Part shown: piece by piece, positions 49,665-58,331 of the stretch
How positions within the stretch are numbered: the stretch's first letter is position 1
How the letters are laid out: each line of letters begins with the position of its first letter
Assembly (NCBI RefSeq): GCF_007828955.1
Contig: NZ_VIVR01000001.1
Location: 7,254,001 to 7,318,000 of the forward strand
DNA: 64,000 nt
Direction of reading: 5' to 3'
From: Kitasatospora atroaurantiaca
GTDB taxonomy: Bacteria > Actinomycetota > Actinomycetes > Streptomycetales > Streptomycetaceae
Program-made: the position numbers and the translations under genes
The notes under the pieces: model-generated
What the model was told of the DNA's origin: nothing
Databases searched by the model: none
What the model saw: only the letters and a program-made list of their open reading frames with translations

Positions 49665-50225
49665 ATGAGGAAGATCCTTCTGTTCATGGTGGCGTCCGCC
49701 GACGGCTTCTACGAGGGCCCCCACCAGGAGTTCGACTGGCCGGTCGTGGACGACGAGTTCAACGACTTCGCCCTGGAGCAGCTCGACTCCGTCGACACCC
49801 TGCTCTTCGGCCGGGTCACCTACGAGGGCATGGCGGCCTACTGGCCGACCGCCGAGGCCCAGCAGAACGACCCGAAGGTCGCCGGGGTGATGAACAGCAT
49901 CCCCAAGGTCGTCGTCTCGCGGACGCTGGAGCGCGCCGAATGGGCCAACACGCGCGTGATCGGCGGGAATCTCGCCGAGGAGATCGCGGCGCTCAAGGCA
50001 CAGCCCGGCAAGGACATCGCCGTCTTCGGCAGTTCCGCCCTGTCGGTGAGCCTGCTGGAGCTCGGGCTGCTCGACGAGGTGCGGATCATGGTCAATCCCG
50101 TGGTGCTCGGCGGCGGCAAGTCCCTTTTCCGCACGACCGGTGGCAGGATCCACCTGGAGCTGCTGGGCACCAGGGCCTTCGGTTCCGGCAACGTCCTGCT
50201 CAGCTACCGTCCCGCAGCCCGTTAG
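49665..50225 (+). CDS. dihydrofolate-reductase-fold protein (RibD C-terminal-like)
   Basis: 186 residues from ATG 49665 with GGGAG upstream. R-K-I-L-L-F-M-V-A-S-A-D-G-F-Y-E-G-P, L-L-F-G-R-V-T-Y-E-G-M and IAVFGSSALSVSLLELGLLD are the fold marks of the RibD_C/YyaP group of DHFR-like reductases; they bind NAD(P)H but rarely reduce folate. It sits behind the candidate ECF42 promoter and 9 nt before the YCII gene, so it is part of the ECF42 regulon module. Physiological substrate unknown. Confidence 0.85.
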   Translation: MRKILLFMVASADGFYEGPHQEFDWPVVDDEFNDFALEQLDSVDTLLFGRVTYEGMAAYWPTAEAQQNDPKVAGVMNSIPKVVVSRTLERAEWANTRVIGGNLAEEIAALKAQPGKDIAVFGSSALSVSLLELGLLDEVRIMVNPVVLGGGKSLFRTTGGRIHLELLGTRAFGSGNVLLSYRPAAR

Positions 50226-50234
50226 GAGCCGGCC

Positions 50235-50593
50235 GTGAAGTACCTGCTGATGATCTACATGAACCCGGCGGTGTTCGAGAGCCTCTCCGAGGCCGAGCAG
50301 AATGCGGTGATGGCCGAGCACGACGCCTTCCAGAAGCCGATCCGCGAGTCCGGCGAACTGGTCGGTTTCGCCGCGCTCGCCGACCCCTCCACCAGCCGTA
50401 CGGTGCGGGTGCGCGAGGGTGTCCCGGCGGTCACCGACGGTCCGTACGTGGAGGCCAAGGAGTTCCTGGCCGGGTACTACGTGGTGGACTGCGAGACGCC
50501 CGAGCGGGCCGAGGAGCTGGCCGCGCAGCTGCCGGACGCGCGGCTCACCGCGATCGAGGTACGCGCCGTGATGGAGTCCGGCGGGCTGGAGAT

Positions 50594-50597
<4 letters not shown>
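50235..50597 (+). CDS. YCII-related DGPF-domain protein
   Basis: 120 residues. K-Y-L-L-M-I-Y-M-N-P, the E-H-D-A-F-Q segment and the signature T-D-G-P-Y-V-E-A-K-E-F-L-A-G-Y-Y place it in the DGPF/PhnB-like YCII family. Such proteins accompany ECF42 sigma factors and are thought to take part in their control or be their main targets; activity is unknown. Its stop overlaps the ECF42 start (GTGA at 50594-50597). Confidence 0.9.
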
Positions 50598-51817
<1,220 letters not shown>

Positions 51818-51843
51818 GGCCTCATGGCAATCGGTAGGCAGCG

Positions 51844-51961
51844 GGGCAACCCCCGAGGGGCGCGAGGAACTGCGCGAGATCGGAAGGCAACAGCCTCCGC
51901 TTCGCGCAGTTCTCCCCCAGCCTTCGGCCGGGAGGTGCCCCCACGCGCCCCTGGGTTGCCC
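51844..51961. repeat. second copy of the dispersed hairpin repeat
   Basis: Nested inverted repeats: GGGCAACCC (51844) with GGGTTGCCC (51953), AGGGGCGCG (51857) with CGCGCCCCT (51944), GAACTGCGCGA (51868) with TCGCGCAGTTC (51902). The core matches the 38996 element; about 30 extra bases rich in C and G are inserted in the right half. It follows the ECF42 gene and probably ends its transcript. Confidence 0.8.
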
Positions 51962-52140
51962 GATCCTGATCGGCCGGCACCCTGCCGGTAAGCCGTGCGG
52001 GTGGGCCATCCGGGTGTGCCCGGCACGGCGTCGGGGGTGCCCGGGTGCAGCTCGGGGACGATCGTGAAGCCCAGCTGTGGCGGCCCTTAAGAATTCCTCG
52101 ATGGACCGCACCCACTCCCACCAGGCAGATTGCAGGTGCC
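51962..52140 (-). pseudogene. possible remnant of a leftward gene
   Basis: On the minus strand one frame reads W-W-E-W-V-R-S-I-E-E-F-L-R-A-A (about 52125-52080), and a second frame directly continues with Q-L-G-F-T-I-V-P-E-L-H-P-G-T-P-D-A-V-P (about 52072-52016) before running into the repeat. Each looks coding but a frameshift and a stop separate them. No family recognised; low certainty. Confidence 0.3.
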
Positions 52141-52224
52141 CGGTCCCCGGCAGGCGCCGTCCGCCGGGCTGCCCCCGACCTGCCCACACCAGGTCTGCCC
52201 CACCATGCGTCAGGAGCCCTCGCC

Positions 52225-53253
52225 GTGAAGGCACTCGTCAAGCAGAAGGCCGAGCCCGGGCTCTGGCTGATGGACGTCCCGAAGCCGGAGATCGGCCCCG
52301 GCGAGGTGCTGATCAAGGTGCTCCGCACCGGCATCTGCGGAACGGACCTGCACATCCGCAAGTGGGACGGCTGGGCGCAGCAGACCATCAACACGCCCCT
52401 GACGCTCGGTCACGAGTTCGTCGGCGAGGTCGCCGAGATCGGCGCGGCCGTCGTGGACATCGCGGTGGGCGACCTGGTCAGCGGCGAGGGCCACCTGGTC
52501 TGCGGCAAGTGCCGCAACTGCCTGGCCGGCCGCCGCCACCTGTGCCGCAACACCATCGGCCTCGGGGTGGGCCGCGACGGCGCTTTCGCCGAGTACGTCG
52601 CGCTGCCTGCCGCCAACGTCTGGGTGCACCGCGTCCCGGTCGACCTCGACGTCGCCGCGATCTTCGACCCGTTCGGCAACGCCGTGCACACCGCCCTCTC
52701 CTTCCCGCTGGTCGGCGAGGACGTGCTGATCACCGGCGCCGGCCCGATCGGCATCATGGCGGCCGCCGTCGCCAAGCACGCCGGCGCCCGCAACGTGATG
52801 ATCACGGACGTCAGCCCGTACCGCCTCGACCTGGCCCGCAAGGTCGGTGTCACGCTCGCGTTGAACGTCGCCGAGCACACCATCGAGGAGGGCCAGCAGC
52901 AGCTGGGCCTGCGCGAGGGCTTCGACGTCGGCCTGGAGATGTCCGGCCGCCCCGAGGCGCTGCAGTCGATGATCGCCAACCTGACCCACGGCGGCAAGAT
53001 CGCCATGCTCGGCCTGCCCGCCGAGGACTTCCCGGTCGACTGGGCTCGGATCGTGACCTCGATGATCACCCTCAAGGGCATCTACGGCCGCGAGATGTTC
53101 GAGACCTGGTACGCCATGTCGGTGCTGCTCGAGGGCGGGCTGGATCTCAGCCCGGTGATCACCGGCCGCTACCCCGCCGCCGACTTCGAGGCCGCCTTCG
53201 ACGAGGCCGCCAGCGGCCGCTGCGGCAAGATCATCCTCGACTGGACCGTCTGA
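52225..53253 (+). CDS. tdh: L-threonine 3-dehydrogenase
   Basis: 342 residues, GTG 52225 with AGGAG upstream. Zinc-dependent medium-chain dehydrogenase: catalytic Cys38 in R-T-G-I-C-G-T-D-L-H-I, His63-Glu64 in LTLGHEFVGEV, structural-zinc cysteines in VCGKCRNCLAGRRHLC, and NAD loop ITGAGPIGIMAAA. H-I-R-K-W-D and I-F-D-P-F-G-N-A-V-H-T-A are Tdh-specific. It oxidises threonine to 2-amino-3-ketobutyrate, which the next gene's enzyme cleaves; together they turn threonine into glycine and acetyl-CoA. Confidence 0.95.
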   Translation: MKALVKQKAEPGLWLMDVPKPEIGPGEVLIKVLRTGICGTDLHIRKWDGWAQQTINTPLTLGHEFVGEVAEIGAAVVDIAVGDLVSGEGHLVCGKCRNCLAGRRHLCRNTIGLGVGRDGAFAEYVALPAANVWVHRVPVDLDVAAIFDPFGNAVHTALSFPLVGEDVLITGAGPIGIMAAAVAKHAGARNVMITDVSPYRLDLARKVGVTLALNVAEHTIEEGQQQLGLREGFDVGLEMSGRPEALQSMIANLTHGGKIAMLGLPAEDFPVDWARIVTSMITLKGIYGREMFETWYAMSVLLEGGLDLSPVITGRYPAADFEAAFDEAASGRCGKIILDWTV

Positions 53254-53271
53254 CACCCCCTAGGAGCCCCC

Positions 53272-54465
53272 GTGTTCGACTCCGTGCGCGACGACGTCGC
53301 CGCCACCCTCGAAGAGATCCGCGAGGCCGGCCTCTTCAAGCCCGAGCGGGTGATCGGCACCCCGCAGAGCGCCGCCGTGACCGTCACCGCTGGCGGGCGC
53401 CCCGGCGAGGTCCTCAACTTCTGCGCCAACAACTACCTCGGCCTCGCCGACCACCCGGAGATCCTCGCCGCCGCCAAGGAGGCGCTGGACCGCTGGGGCT
53501 ACGGCATGGCCTCGGTCCGCTTCATCTGCGGCACCCAGGACGTCCACAAGCAGCTGGAGGACCGCCTCTCGGCCTTCCTGGGCCAGGAGGACACCATCCT
53601 GTACTCCTCCTGCTTCGACGCCAACGGCGGTGTCTTCGAGACCCTTCTGGACGAGCGCGACGCGGTCATCTCGGACGCCCTCAACCACGCGAGCATCATC
53701 GACGGCATCCGCCTCTCCAAGGCCCGCCGCCACCGCTACGCCAACCGCGACCTGGCCGACCTCGAGAAGCAGCTCCAGGACACCCAGGACGCCCGCCGGC
53801 GCCTGATCGTCACCGACGGCGTGTTCTCCATGGACGGCTACATCGCCCCGCTGCGCGAGATCTGCGACCTGGCGGACCGCTACGACGCGATGGTGATGGT
53901 CGACGACTCGCACGCGGTCGGCTTCGTCGGCCCCGGCGGCCGCGGCACGCCCGAGCTGCACGGCGTGATGGACCGGGTCGACATCATCACCGGCACCCTC
54001 GGCAAGGCCCTCGGCGGGGCCTCCGGCGGCTACGTCGCGGCGCGCCGGGAGATCGTGGCTCTGCTGCGCCAGCGCTCGCGCCCGTACCTGTTCTCCAACT
54101 CGCTCGCCCCGGTGATCGCCGCCGCCTCGCTCAAGGTGCTCGACCTGGTCGAGGAGTCGACCGAGCTGCGCGAGAAGCTCGCCGCCAACACCAAGCTGTT
54201 CCGTACCCGGATGACCGAGGCAGGCTTCGAGATCCTGCCCGGCGAGCACCCGATCGCCCCGGTGATGATCGGCGACGCGGCCAAGGCCGGCCGACTCGCC
54301 GAGCTGCTGCTGGAGCGCGGCGTGTACGTGATCGGTTTCTCGTTCCCGGTGGTGCCGCACGGCCAGGCCAGGATCCGGGTGCAGCTGTCGGCAGCCCACT
54401 CCACCGAGGACGTCGAGCGGGCCGTGGCGGCCTTCGTGGACGCCCGCGCGGCCCTGGAGAACTGA
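53272..54465 (+). CDS. kbl: glycine C-acetyltransferase (2-amino-3-ketobutyrate CoA ligase)
   Basis: 397 residues, GTG start with AGGAG, 18 nt after tdh. Alpha-oxoamine synthase fold: F-C-A-N-N-Y-L-G-L-A-D-H-P, G-M-A-S-V-R-F-I-C-G-T-Q, DALNHASIIDGIRL, VTDGVFSMDGYIAPL, VDDSHAVGFVG and GTLGKALGGASGG with PLP Lys245. SVRFICGTQ and D-G-V-F-S-M-D-G separate Kbl from BioF (44834). It condenses acetyl-CoA and glycine reversibly. Part of a two-gene operon with tdh. Confidence 0.95.
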   Translation: MFDSVRDDVAATLEEIREAGLFKPERVIGTPQSAAVTVTAGGRPGEVLNFCANNYLGLADHPEILAAAKEALDRWGYGMASVRFICGTQDVHKQLEDRLSAFLGQEDTILYSSCFDANGGVFETLLDERDAVISDALNHASIIDGIRLSKARRHRYANRDLADLEKQLQDTQDARRRLIVTDGVFSMDGYIAPLREICDLADRYDAMVMVDDSHAVGFVGPGGRGTPELHGVMDRVDIITGTLGKALGGASGGYVAARREIVALLRQRSRPYLFSNSLAPVIAAASLKVLDLVEESTELREKLAANTKLFRTRMTEAGFEILPGEHPIAPVMIGDAAKAGRLAELLLERGVYVIGFSFPVVPHGQARIRVQLSAAHSTEDVERAVAAFVDARAALEN

Positions 54466-54577
54466 CCGCGTTCGCCGGCTCCCGGGCGTGCGGATGACCA
54501 TGGTCGAGGGATCCGATCCCAAGTTGGTATCGGGAGCACCGGGCTCGCGGGGGCTTCGAGGGCGCATACTGGACTCA

Positions 54578-54799
54578 ATGACCAGGACAGCCGCAGCCCG
54601 GCGCTCTCTGCCCACCAGTCCCTTCCGTGCCCAGCCGGTAGCCCCGATCGAGAACTTCGAGCTGGGTGACCGGGTCAGCCACGACCGATTCGGACTGGGC
54701 CGGGTCATCGGTGTTGAGGAGGGAATCGCCGTACTCGTCGATTTCGGTTCTCAGCAGATGCGATGCCTCAGCCCGTTCGCCAAGCTGGTCAAGCTCTGA
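54578..54799 (+). CDS. small protein with PcrA/UvrD-C-terminal-like Tudor domain
   Basis: 73 residues from ATG 54578. A basic N-terminus of about 25 residues precedes FELGDRVSHDRFGLGRVIGV and IAVLVDFGSQQMRCLSPFAK, which closely resembles the Tudor-like C-terminal domain by which PcrA/UvrD helicases contact RNA polymerase. There is no helicase part. It may bind RNA polymerase or nucleic acid; that is inference. CATACT at 54565-54570 is 7 nt before the ATG, so a leaderless mRNA is likely. Followed by a strong terminator. Confidence 0.75.
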   Translation: MTRTAAARRSLPTSPFRAQPVAPIENFELGDRVSHDRFGLGRVIGVEEGIAVLVDFGSQQMRCLSPFAKLVKL

Positions 54800-54807
54800 G
54801 ACCTGCT

Positions 54808-54846
54808 GTCAGACGGCGCCCACCATCCCGGTGGGCGCCGTCTGAC
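54808..54846. terminator. terminator hairpin, 17-bp perfect stem
   Basis: Arms 54808-54824 and 54830-54846 with an ATCCC loop, 8 nt after the Tudor-like gene. Confidence 0.9.
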
Positions 54847-54909
54847 GTATGTCCGCCCCCGCAGCGGCGGCAGAACAGCGGCGGAGGAACGCGACAGCAG
54901 TGGTGGAAC

Positions 54910-54944
54910 GCAAAAACGGGGCCCGCACCGAAGTGCGAGCCCCG
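54910..54944 (-). terminator. intrinsic terminator of the cold-shock gene
   Basis: Read leftwards: a stem CGGGGC-(GA/CC mismatch)-GCAC closed by a C(UUCG)G tetraloop, then TTTTTG. A canonical hairpin plus U-tract, unusual in this G/C-rich genome. Stem 54917-54944, U-tract 54912-54916. Confidence 0.88.
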
Positions 54945-54980
54945 CGGAGCATGGCATGCGCCACGCACGCGTCACTGAAA

Positions 54981-55184
54981 TCAGATGACGCGGATGTTCT
55001 CGGCCTGCGGGCCCTTCTGGCCCTGCGTGACGTCGAACTCGACCTTCTGGCCCTCAACGAGCTCGCGGAAGCCCTGCGCGTTGATGTTCGAGTAGTGGGC
55101 GAACACGTCGGCGCCGCCACCATCCTGCTCGATGAAGCCGAAGCCCTTCTCGCCGTTGAACCACTTCACGGTACCGGTAGCCAT
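54981..55184 (-). CDS. cold-shock protein (CspA family)
   Basis: 67 residues from ATG 55184 with AAGGAG 8 nt upstream; an ATG five codons earlier overlaps the RBS and is rejected. Single cold-shock domain: GTVKWFNGEKGFGFIEQDGG with RNP1 (KGFGFI), then V-F-A-H-Y-S (RNP2, Ala-His-Tyr in place of Val-His-Phe), and Q-K-V-E-F-D-V-T-Q-G-Q-K-G-P-Q-A. It binds single-stranded RNA/DNA as a chaperone. Long structured leader upstream and a strong terminator downstream suggest high, post-transcriptionally tuned expression. Confidence 0.95.
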   Translation of the reverse strand: MATGTVKWFNGEKGFGFIEQDGGGADVFAHYSNINAQGFRELVEGQKVEFDVTQGQKGPQAENIRVI

Positions 55185-55271
55185 ACTTTTCTCCTTCACA
55201 GGGGCAATGCTGGAATCCGCACCTCGCGAATCCCGTGTCGCCGCAATGACCCAGTCCGGCGGCTAAACCGG

Positions 55272-55313
55272 TAAAAACAAAATGCGCCTCACGGTTACAA
55301 CCCGTCAGGCGCA
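55272..55313 (-). terminator. hairpin with U-tract in the cold-shock leader (possible attenuator)
   Basis: Stem TGCGCCT-c-ACGG / CCGT-c-AGGCGCA (55283-55313), followed on the minus strand by TTTTGTTTTTA. It lies about 90 nt upstream of the cold-shock ATG with no other leftward gene before it. Candidate promoters: TTCACA-N16-TACGGT (55377 to 55350) upstream of it and TTGCAG-N18-TATGTG (55341 to 55312), whose start would fall inside it. Confidence 0.65.
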
Positions 55314-55341
55314 CATAGGTTCATGGGTACCAAAACTGCAA

Positions 55342-55359
55342 CTGCTATAACCGTAGCAG
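55342..55359. promoter_or_regulatory. inverted repeat CTGCTA-N6-TAGCAG
   Basis: Perfect 6-bp arms over the -10 region of the distal cold-shock promoter candidate, in the 289-nt gap between the cold-shock gene and the divergent LysR gene. Confidence 0.4.
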
Positions 55360-55473
55360 AGAATCGGCCGTTGTGAAGGATTTCCTGCGGGAGATCTGCG
55401 GGGCGTTCCGGGCGGGCGGCGGCCGGGCCCGCCCCCGGCCCGCGTACCGCCCGCACGCTGGCACAATGGCGGC

Positions 55474-56391
55474 GTGATCGACGCAAGACGGTTGCGGACC
55501 CTGCGGGCCGTGGCCGACCACCGTACGGTGACGGCCGCGGCCGCCGCGCTGTACCTCACCCCCTCGGCCGTGTCCCAGCAGCTCGCCGCGCTGGAGCAGG
55601 AGACCGGCCACCACCTGCTCGCCCGCGAGGGCCGGGGCGTCCGGCTCACCGCCGCCGGCGAGATCCTGCTCGCCCACGCCGACGCCGTTCTCGCCCAGCT
55701 GGAGCGCGCCGAGGCCGACCTCGCCGCGTACAGCGCGGGCGTCGCCGGCGAGGTGACGGTCGCCTCCTTCGCGACCGGCATCGCTCTGGTGCTCGCTCCC
55801 GCGATCTCCGCGCTGGCCACCACCGCACCGGGCGTCCGGCTCAAGGTCCTCGACGCCGAGGGCGACGCCAGCCTCCCGATGCTGCTGGACGGCCTGGCCG
55901 ACATCGCCGTGGCCGTCGAGTACCGGGGCGCGCCCCGCGCCGACGACCAGCGCCTGACCCGCGTCCCGCTTTACGCCGAGCCCTTCGAGGCGGTGCTGCC
56001 GCTCGCCCACCCGCTCGCGGCCGGCGAGGGCCCGATCGCGGTCGCCGACCTCGCGGCCGAGCCGTGGATCGGCCCGTACCCGGGCAACCCCTGCCACGAC
56101 GTGGTGCTGCTGGCCTGTGAGTACGCGGGCTTCCAGCCCCGGCTGGTGCACTCCTCGGACGACTTCCGTGCGGTGGTCGCACTCGCCTCGGCGGGGGCGG
56201 GGGTCGCGCTCGTCCCGAGGTCGGCGCTGCGCGGCGCGGACCTCACCGAGGTGTCGGTACGGCCGGTGGACAGCGCGCTCGCCACCCGTAAGGTCTTCGC
56301 CGCCGTGCGCAGCGGCGCCGAGCAGCACCCGCTGATCCGCCCCGTCCTCGAGGCGCTCACCGAGGCGGCGGGCGGAGTCTCGGAGAACTGA
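55474..56391 (+). CDS. LysR-family transcriptional regulator
   Basis: 305 residues from GTG 55474; CACAAT (55462-55467) 6 nt upstream indicates a leaderless mRNA. N-terminal winged HTH: T-V-T-A-A-A-A-A-L-Y-L-T-P-S-A-V-S-Q-Q-L-A-A-L-E, then the helical linker and a two-lobe effector domain (V-T-V-A-S-F-A-T-G, L-L-D-G-L-A-D-I-A-V, G-A-G-V-A-L-V-P). LysR proteins usually control a divergent gene; here that is the cold-shock gene, an odd target, so the real target may be elsewhere. Convergent with the DUF427 gene, 7 nt between stops. Confidence 0.92.
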   Translation: MIDARRLRTLRAVADHRTVTAAAAALYLTPSAVSQQLAALEQETGHHLLAREGRGVRLTAAGEILLAHADAVLAQLERAEADLAAYSAGVAGEVTVASFATGIALVLAPAISALATTAPGVRLKVLDAEGDASLPMLLDGLADIAVAVEYRGAPRADDQRLTRVPLYAEPFEAVLPLAHPLAAGEGPIAVADLAAEPWIGPYPGNPCHDVVLLACEYAGFQPRLVHSSDDFRAVVALASAGAGVALVPRSALRGADLTEVSVRPVDSALATRKVFAAVRSGAEQHPLIRPVLEALTEAAGGVSEN

Positions 56392-56398
56392 CCCGGCG

Positions 56399-56683
56399 TC
56401 AGTCGCTGATCTCGACGCCCCGCCAGAAGGCGACATGACCGGCGATGTGCGCGGCGTCGGGGCTCGGGTCGGCGTAGAACCACGCGGCGTCCGGGTTCTC
56501 CGCGTCCGCGACCCGCACCGTGTAGTAGGAGGCGGTGCCCTTCCACGAGCAGTACGTGCTGGTCGCGGACGGGCTCAGGAGCGCCATCCGGACCGAGCCG
56601 GGAGGGAAGTAGTGGTTGCCCTCCACGATCGTGGTCTCGTCGCTCTCGGCGAGCACCTCGCCGTTCCATCGCGCAGTAGCCAT
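56399..56683 (-). CDS. DUF427-domain protein
   Basis: 94 residues from ATG 56683. A-R-W-N-G-E-V-L-A-E-S-D-E-T, V-E-G-N-H-Y-F-P-P-G-S-V, Y-C-S-W-K-G-T-A-S-Y-Y-T-V and A-W-F-Y-A-D-P are the DUF427 (NTP_transf_9-like) signatures. Single small beta-rich domain of normal size; function unknown. CAGAAT on the minus strand (56690-56695) 6 nt before the ATG gives a leaderless arrangement very like that of the GNAT gene at 47438. Confidence 0.9.
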   Translation of the reverse strand: MATARWNGEVLAESDETTIVEGNHYFPPGSVRMALLSPSATSTYCSWKGTASYYTVRVADAENPDAAWFYADPSPDAAHIAGHVAFWRGVEISD

Positions 56684-56838
56684 GGGCCCATTCTGCCCCG
56701 GCCCCGGGGTGCGGGTGTCATGTCCGTTGATCTCACTGCATCCTGACTGCTCAGCACCCTTTCTGGCATATGCTGCTGGCGCGGCTGGGCCCCGCAACGA
56801 GGCGGGGCGGCCATCAGACCCTCGGCAGGAGCGTCCCG

Positions 56839-57774
56839 ATGAGCGACCACGATCTCGACCTCGACAGTGCGGCGATCCCGGTTGGGGTGATCGGCCTCGG
56901 CGACATCGCGCAGAAGGCGTACCTCCCGGTGCTCACCGCCCAGCCGGGTCTGGACCTGCGGCTGATGACCCGGGACCGCGCCAAGCTCGACCGCATCGGC
57001 GACGCGTACCGCATCACCCACCGGTACACCGACCTCGGCGAGCTGATCGACAGCGGCGTGCGGGCCGCCTTCGTGCACGCCGCCACCGAGCAGCACGTCC
57101 CGATCGTCGAGCAGCTGCTCACGGCCGGGGTGGACGTGTACGTCGACAAGCCGCTCGACCACCACCTGGAGGGCGCCCGTCACCTGGTCGAACTCGCCGA
57201 GCGGACCGGCCGTTCGCTGCTGGTGGGCTTCAACCGGCGGCACGCGCCCGGCTACCTGCTGGCGACGGAGCGGCCACGGGACCTGATCGTCCTGCAGAAG
57301 AACCGCGAGGGGCTGCCGGAGGCTCCCCGCTCGGCGGTCTTCGACGACTTCATCCATGTGGTCGACACCCTCCGGTTCCTCGTCCCGGGCGAGATCGAGC
57401 ACGTCGACGTCCGCTCGCGGACCAAGGACGGCCTGCTGGAGCACCTGGTGCTCACCCTCGCCGGGGACGGCTTCACCGCGCTCGGCATCATGAACCGGGT
57501 GAGCGGCTCCACCGAGGAGGTCCTGGAGGTCTCCGGCGGCGACTCCAAGCGCGTGGTGGTCAACCTCGCGGAGGTCATCGACCACAAGGGGCAGCCGACC
57601 GTCCGCCGCCGCGGGGACTGGGTCTCCGTCGCCCGCCAGCGCGGGATCGAACAGGTCGTGCTCTCCTTCCTGGAGGCCGTCCGGGTGGGCAAGACGCTGT
57701 CTGCGCGCGATGCCCTGCAGACCCATGAGCTGTGCGAGCAGATCGTGGAGCGGATCGAGGCCCGGGCCCGCTGA
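56839..57774 (+). CDS. Gfo/Idh/MocA-family oxidoreductase
   Basis: 311 residues from ATG 56839 with AGGAG upstream. N-terminal Rossmann fold V-G-V-I-G-L-G-D-I-A-Q-K-A-Y-L-P-V-L, then the family E/D-K-P motif as V-D-V-Y-V-D-K-P-L-D-H-H, V-G-F-N-R-R-H-A-P and the substrate-side D-D-F-I-H-V-V-D-T-L-R-F-L with the catalytic-region His-Asp. The family oxidises or reduces sugars, inositols or related compounds with NAD(P). Substrate not inferable; monocistronic, closed by a strong terminator. Confidence 0.88.
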   Translation: MSDHDLDLDSAAIPVGVIGLGDIAQKAYLPVLTAQPGLDLRLMTRDRAKLDRIGDAYRITHRYTDLGELIDSGVRAAFVHAATEQHVPIVEQLLTAGVDVYVDKPLDHHLEGARHLVELAERTGRSLLVGFNRRHAPGYLLATERPRDLIVLQKNREGLPEAPRSAVFDDFIHVVDTLRFLVPGEIEHVDVRSRTKDGLLEHLVLTLAGDGFTALGIMNRVSGSTEEVLEVSGGDSKRVVVNLAEVIDHKGQPTVRRRGDWVSVARQRGIEQVVLSFLEAVRVGKTLSARDALQTHELCEQIVERIEARAR

Positions 57775-57822
57775 CCTCACGGGACACGCATACGGACACG
57801 GATGCGGACCCTGACACGAACG

Positions 57823-57859
57823 CGGACCGGCGCCGCCCGCAGTGGGCGGCGCCGGTCCG
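57823..57859. terminator. bidirectional terminator hairpin
   Basis: 16-bp perfect arms (57823-57838 and 57844-57859), loop GCAGT, between the Gfo/Idh gene and the convergent chaplin gene. Confidence 0.9.
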
Positions 57860-57883
57860 TCTCCGTCACGGCGTCAGGCCAGG

Positions 57884-58126
57884 TCAGCCCTCGTTGATGC
57901 AGGTGTTGTCGAAGGCGGGGTTGAGCGCACCGATCACATTGATGCTGTTGCCGCAGATGTTGATCGGAATGTGGATCGGGATCTGGATGACGTTGCCGGA
58001 CAGGACGCCCGGTGAACCGACCGCCACGCCCTCGGCGGTAGCAGAGGCGCCGGCTGCGCCTGCCGAGCCGAGTACGAGCGCACAAGCGGCCCCGGCGAGC
58101 ACGAGAGCCCTGCGGATGTCCTTCAC
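57884..58126 (-). CDS. short chaplin (surface amyloid protein)
   Basis: 80 residues from GTG 58126, chosen because GGAG lies 6 nt upstream; ATG 58138 in the same frame has its AGGA directly abutting and is less likely. Signal peptide to about residue 24 (G-A-S-A), then one chaplin domain: G-S-P-G-V-L-S-G-N-V-I-Q-I-P, N-I-C-G-N-S-I-N-V-I-G-A-L-N-P-A-F and N-T-C-I-N, with the two conserved Cys. Short chaplins (ChpD-H type) assemble into amyloid on aerial hyphae and spores and lower surface tension. No LPxTG anchor. No other chaplin or rodlin gene is nearby. Confidence 0.92.
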   Translation of the reverse strand: MKDIRRALVLAGAACALVLGSAGAAGASATAEGVAVGSPGVLSGNVIQIPIHIPINICGNSINVIGALNPAFDNTCINEG

Positions 58127-58331
58127 GGTCTTCTCCATTCCTGAGGGGGTGGTGCCTGGTCGTTCCGGGACCACCGCAGGCCGACGTCCGGCACGGGTTG
58201 ATCCCGGTTCCAGTCTTGGCACCACTTCCGCCGGCGGTCAGCCGGGCGCAGCCCCCGTTCACCCGGGGGAGTGGGAACCCGGTGCGAACGGCGGCTCCTG
58301 ACCGGTCGACAGCTCGTACGGCCGTTCGACC

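Noticed and set aside
52141..52224. Riboswitch (glycine type) ahead of tdh-kbl
   Set aside because: Looked for because kbl makes glycine; no tandem aptamer-like conserved segments are visible in the short leader.
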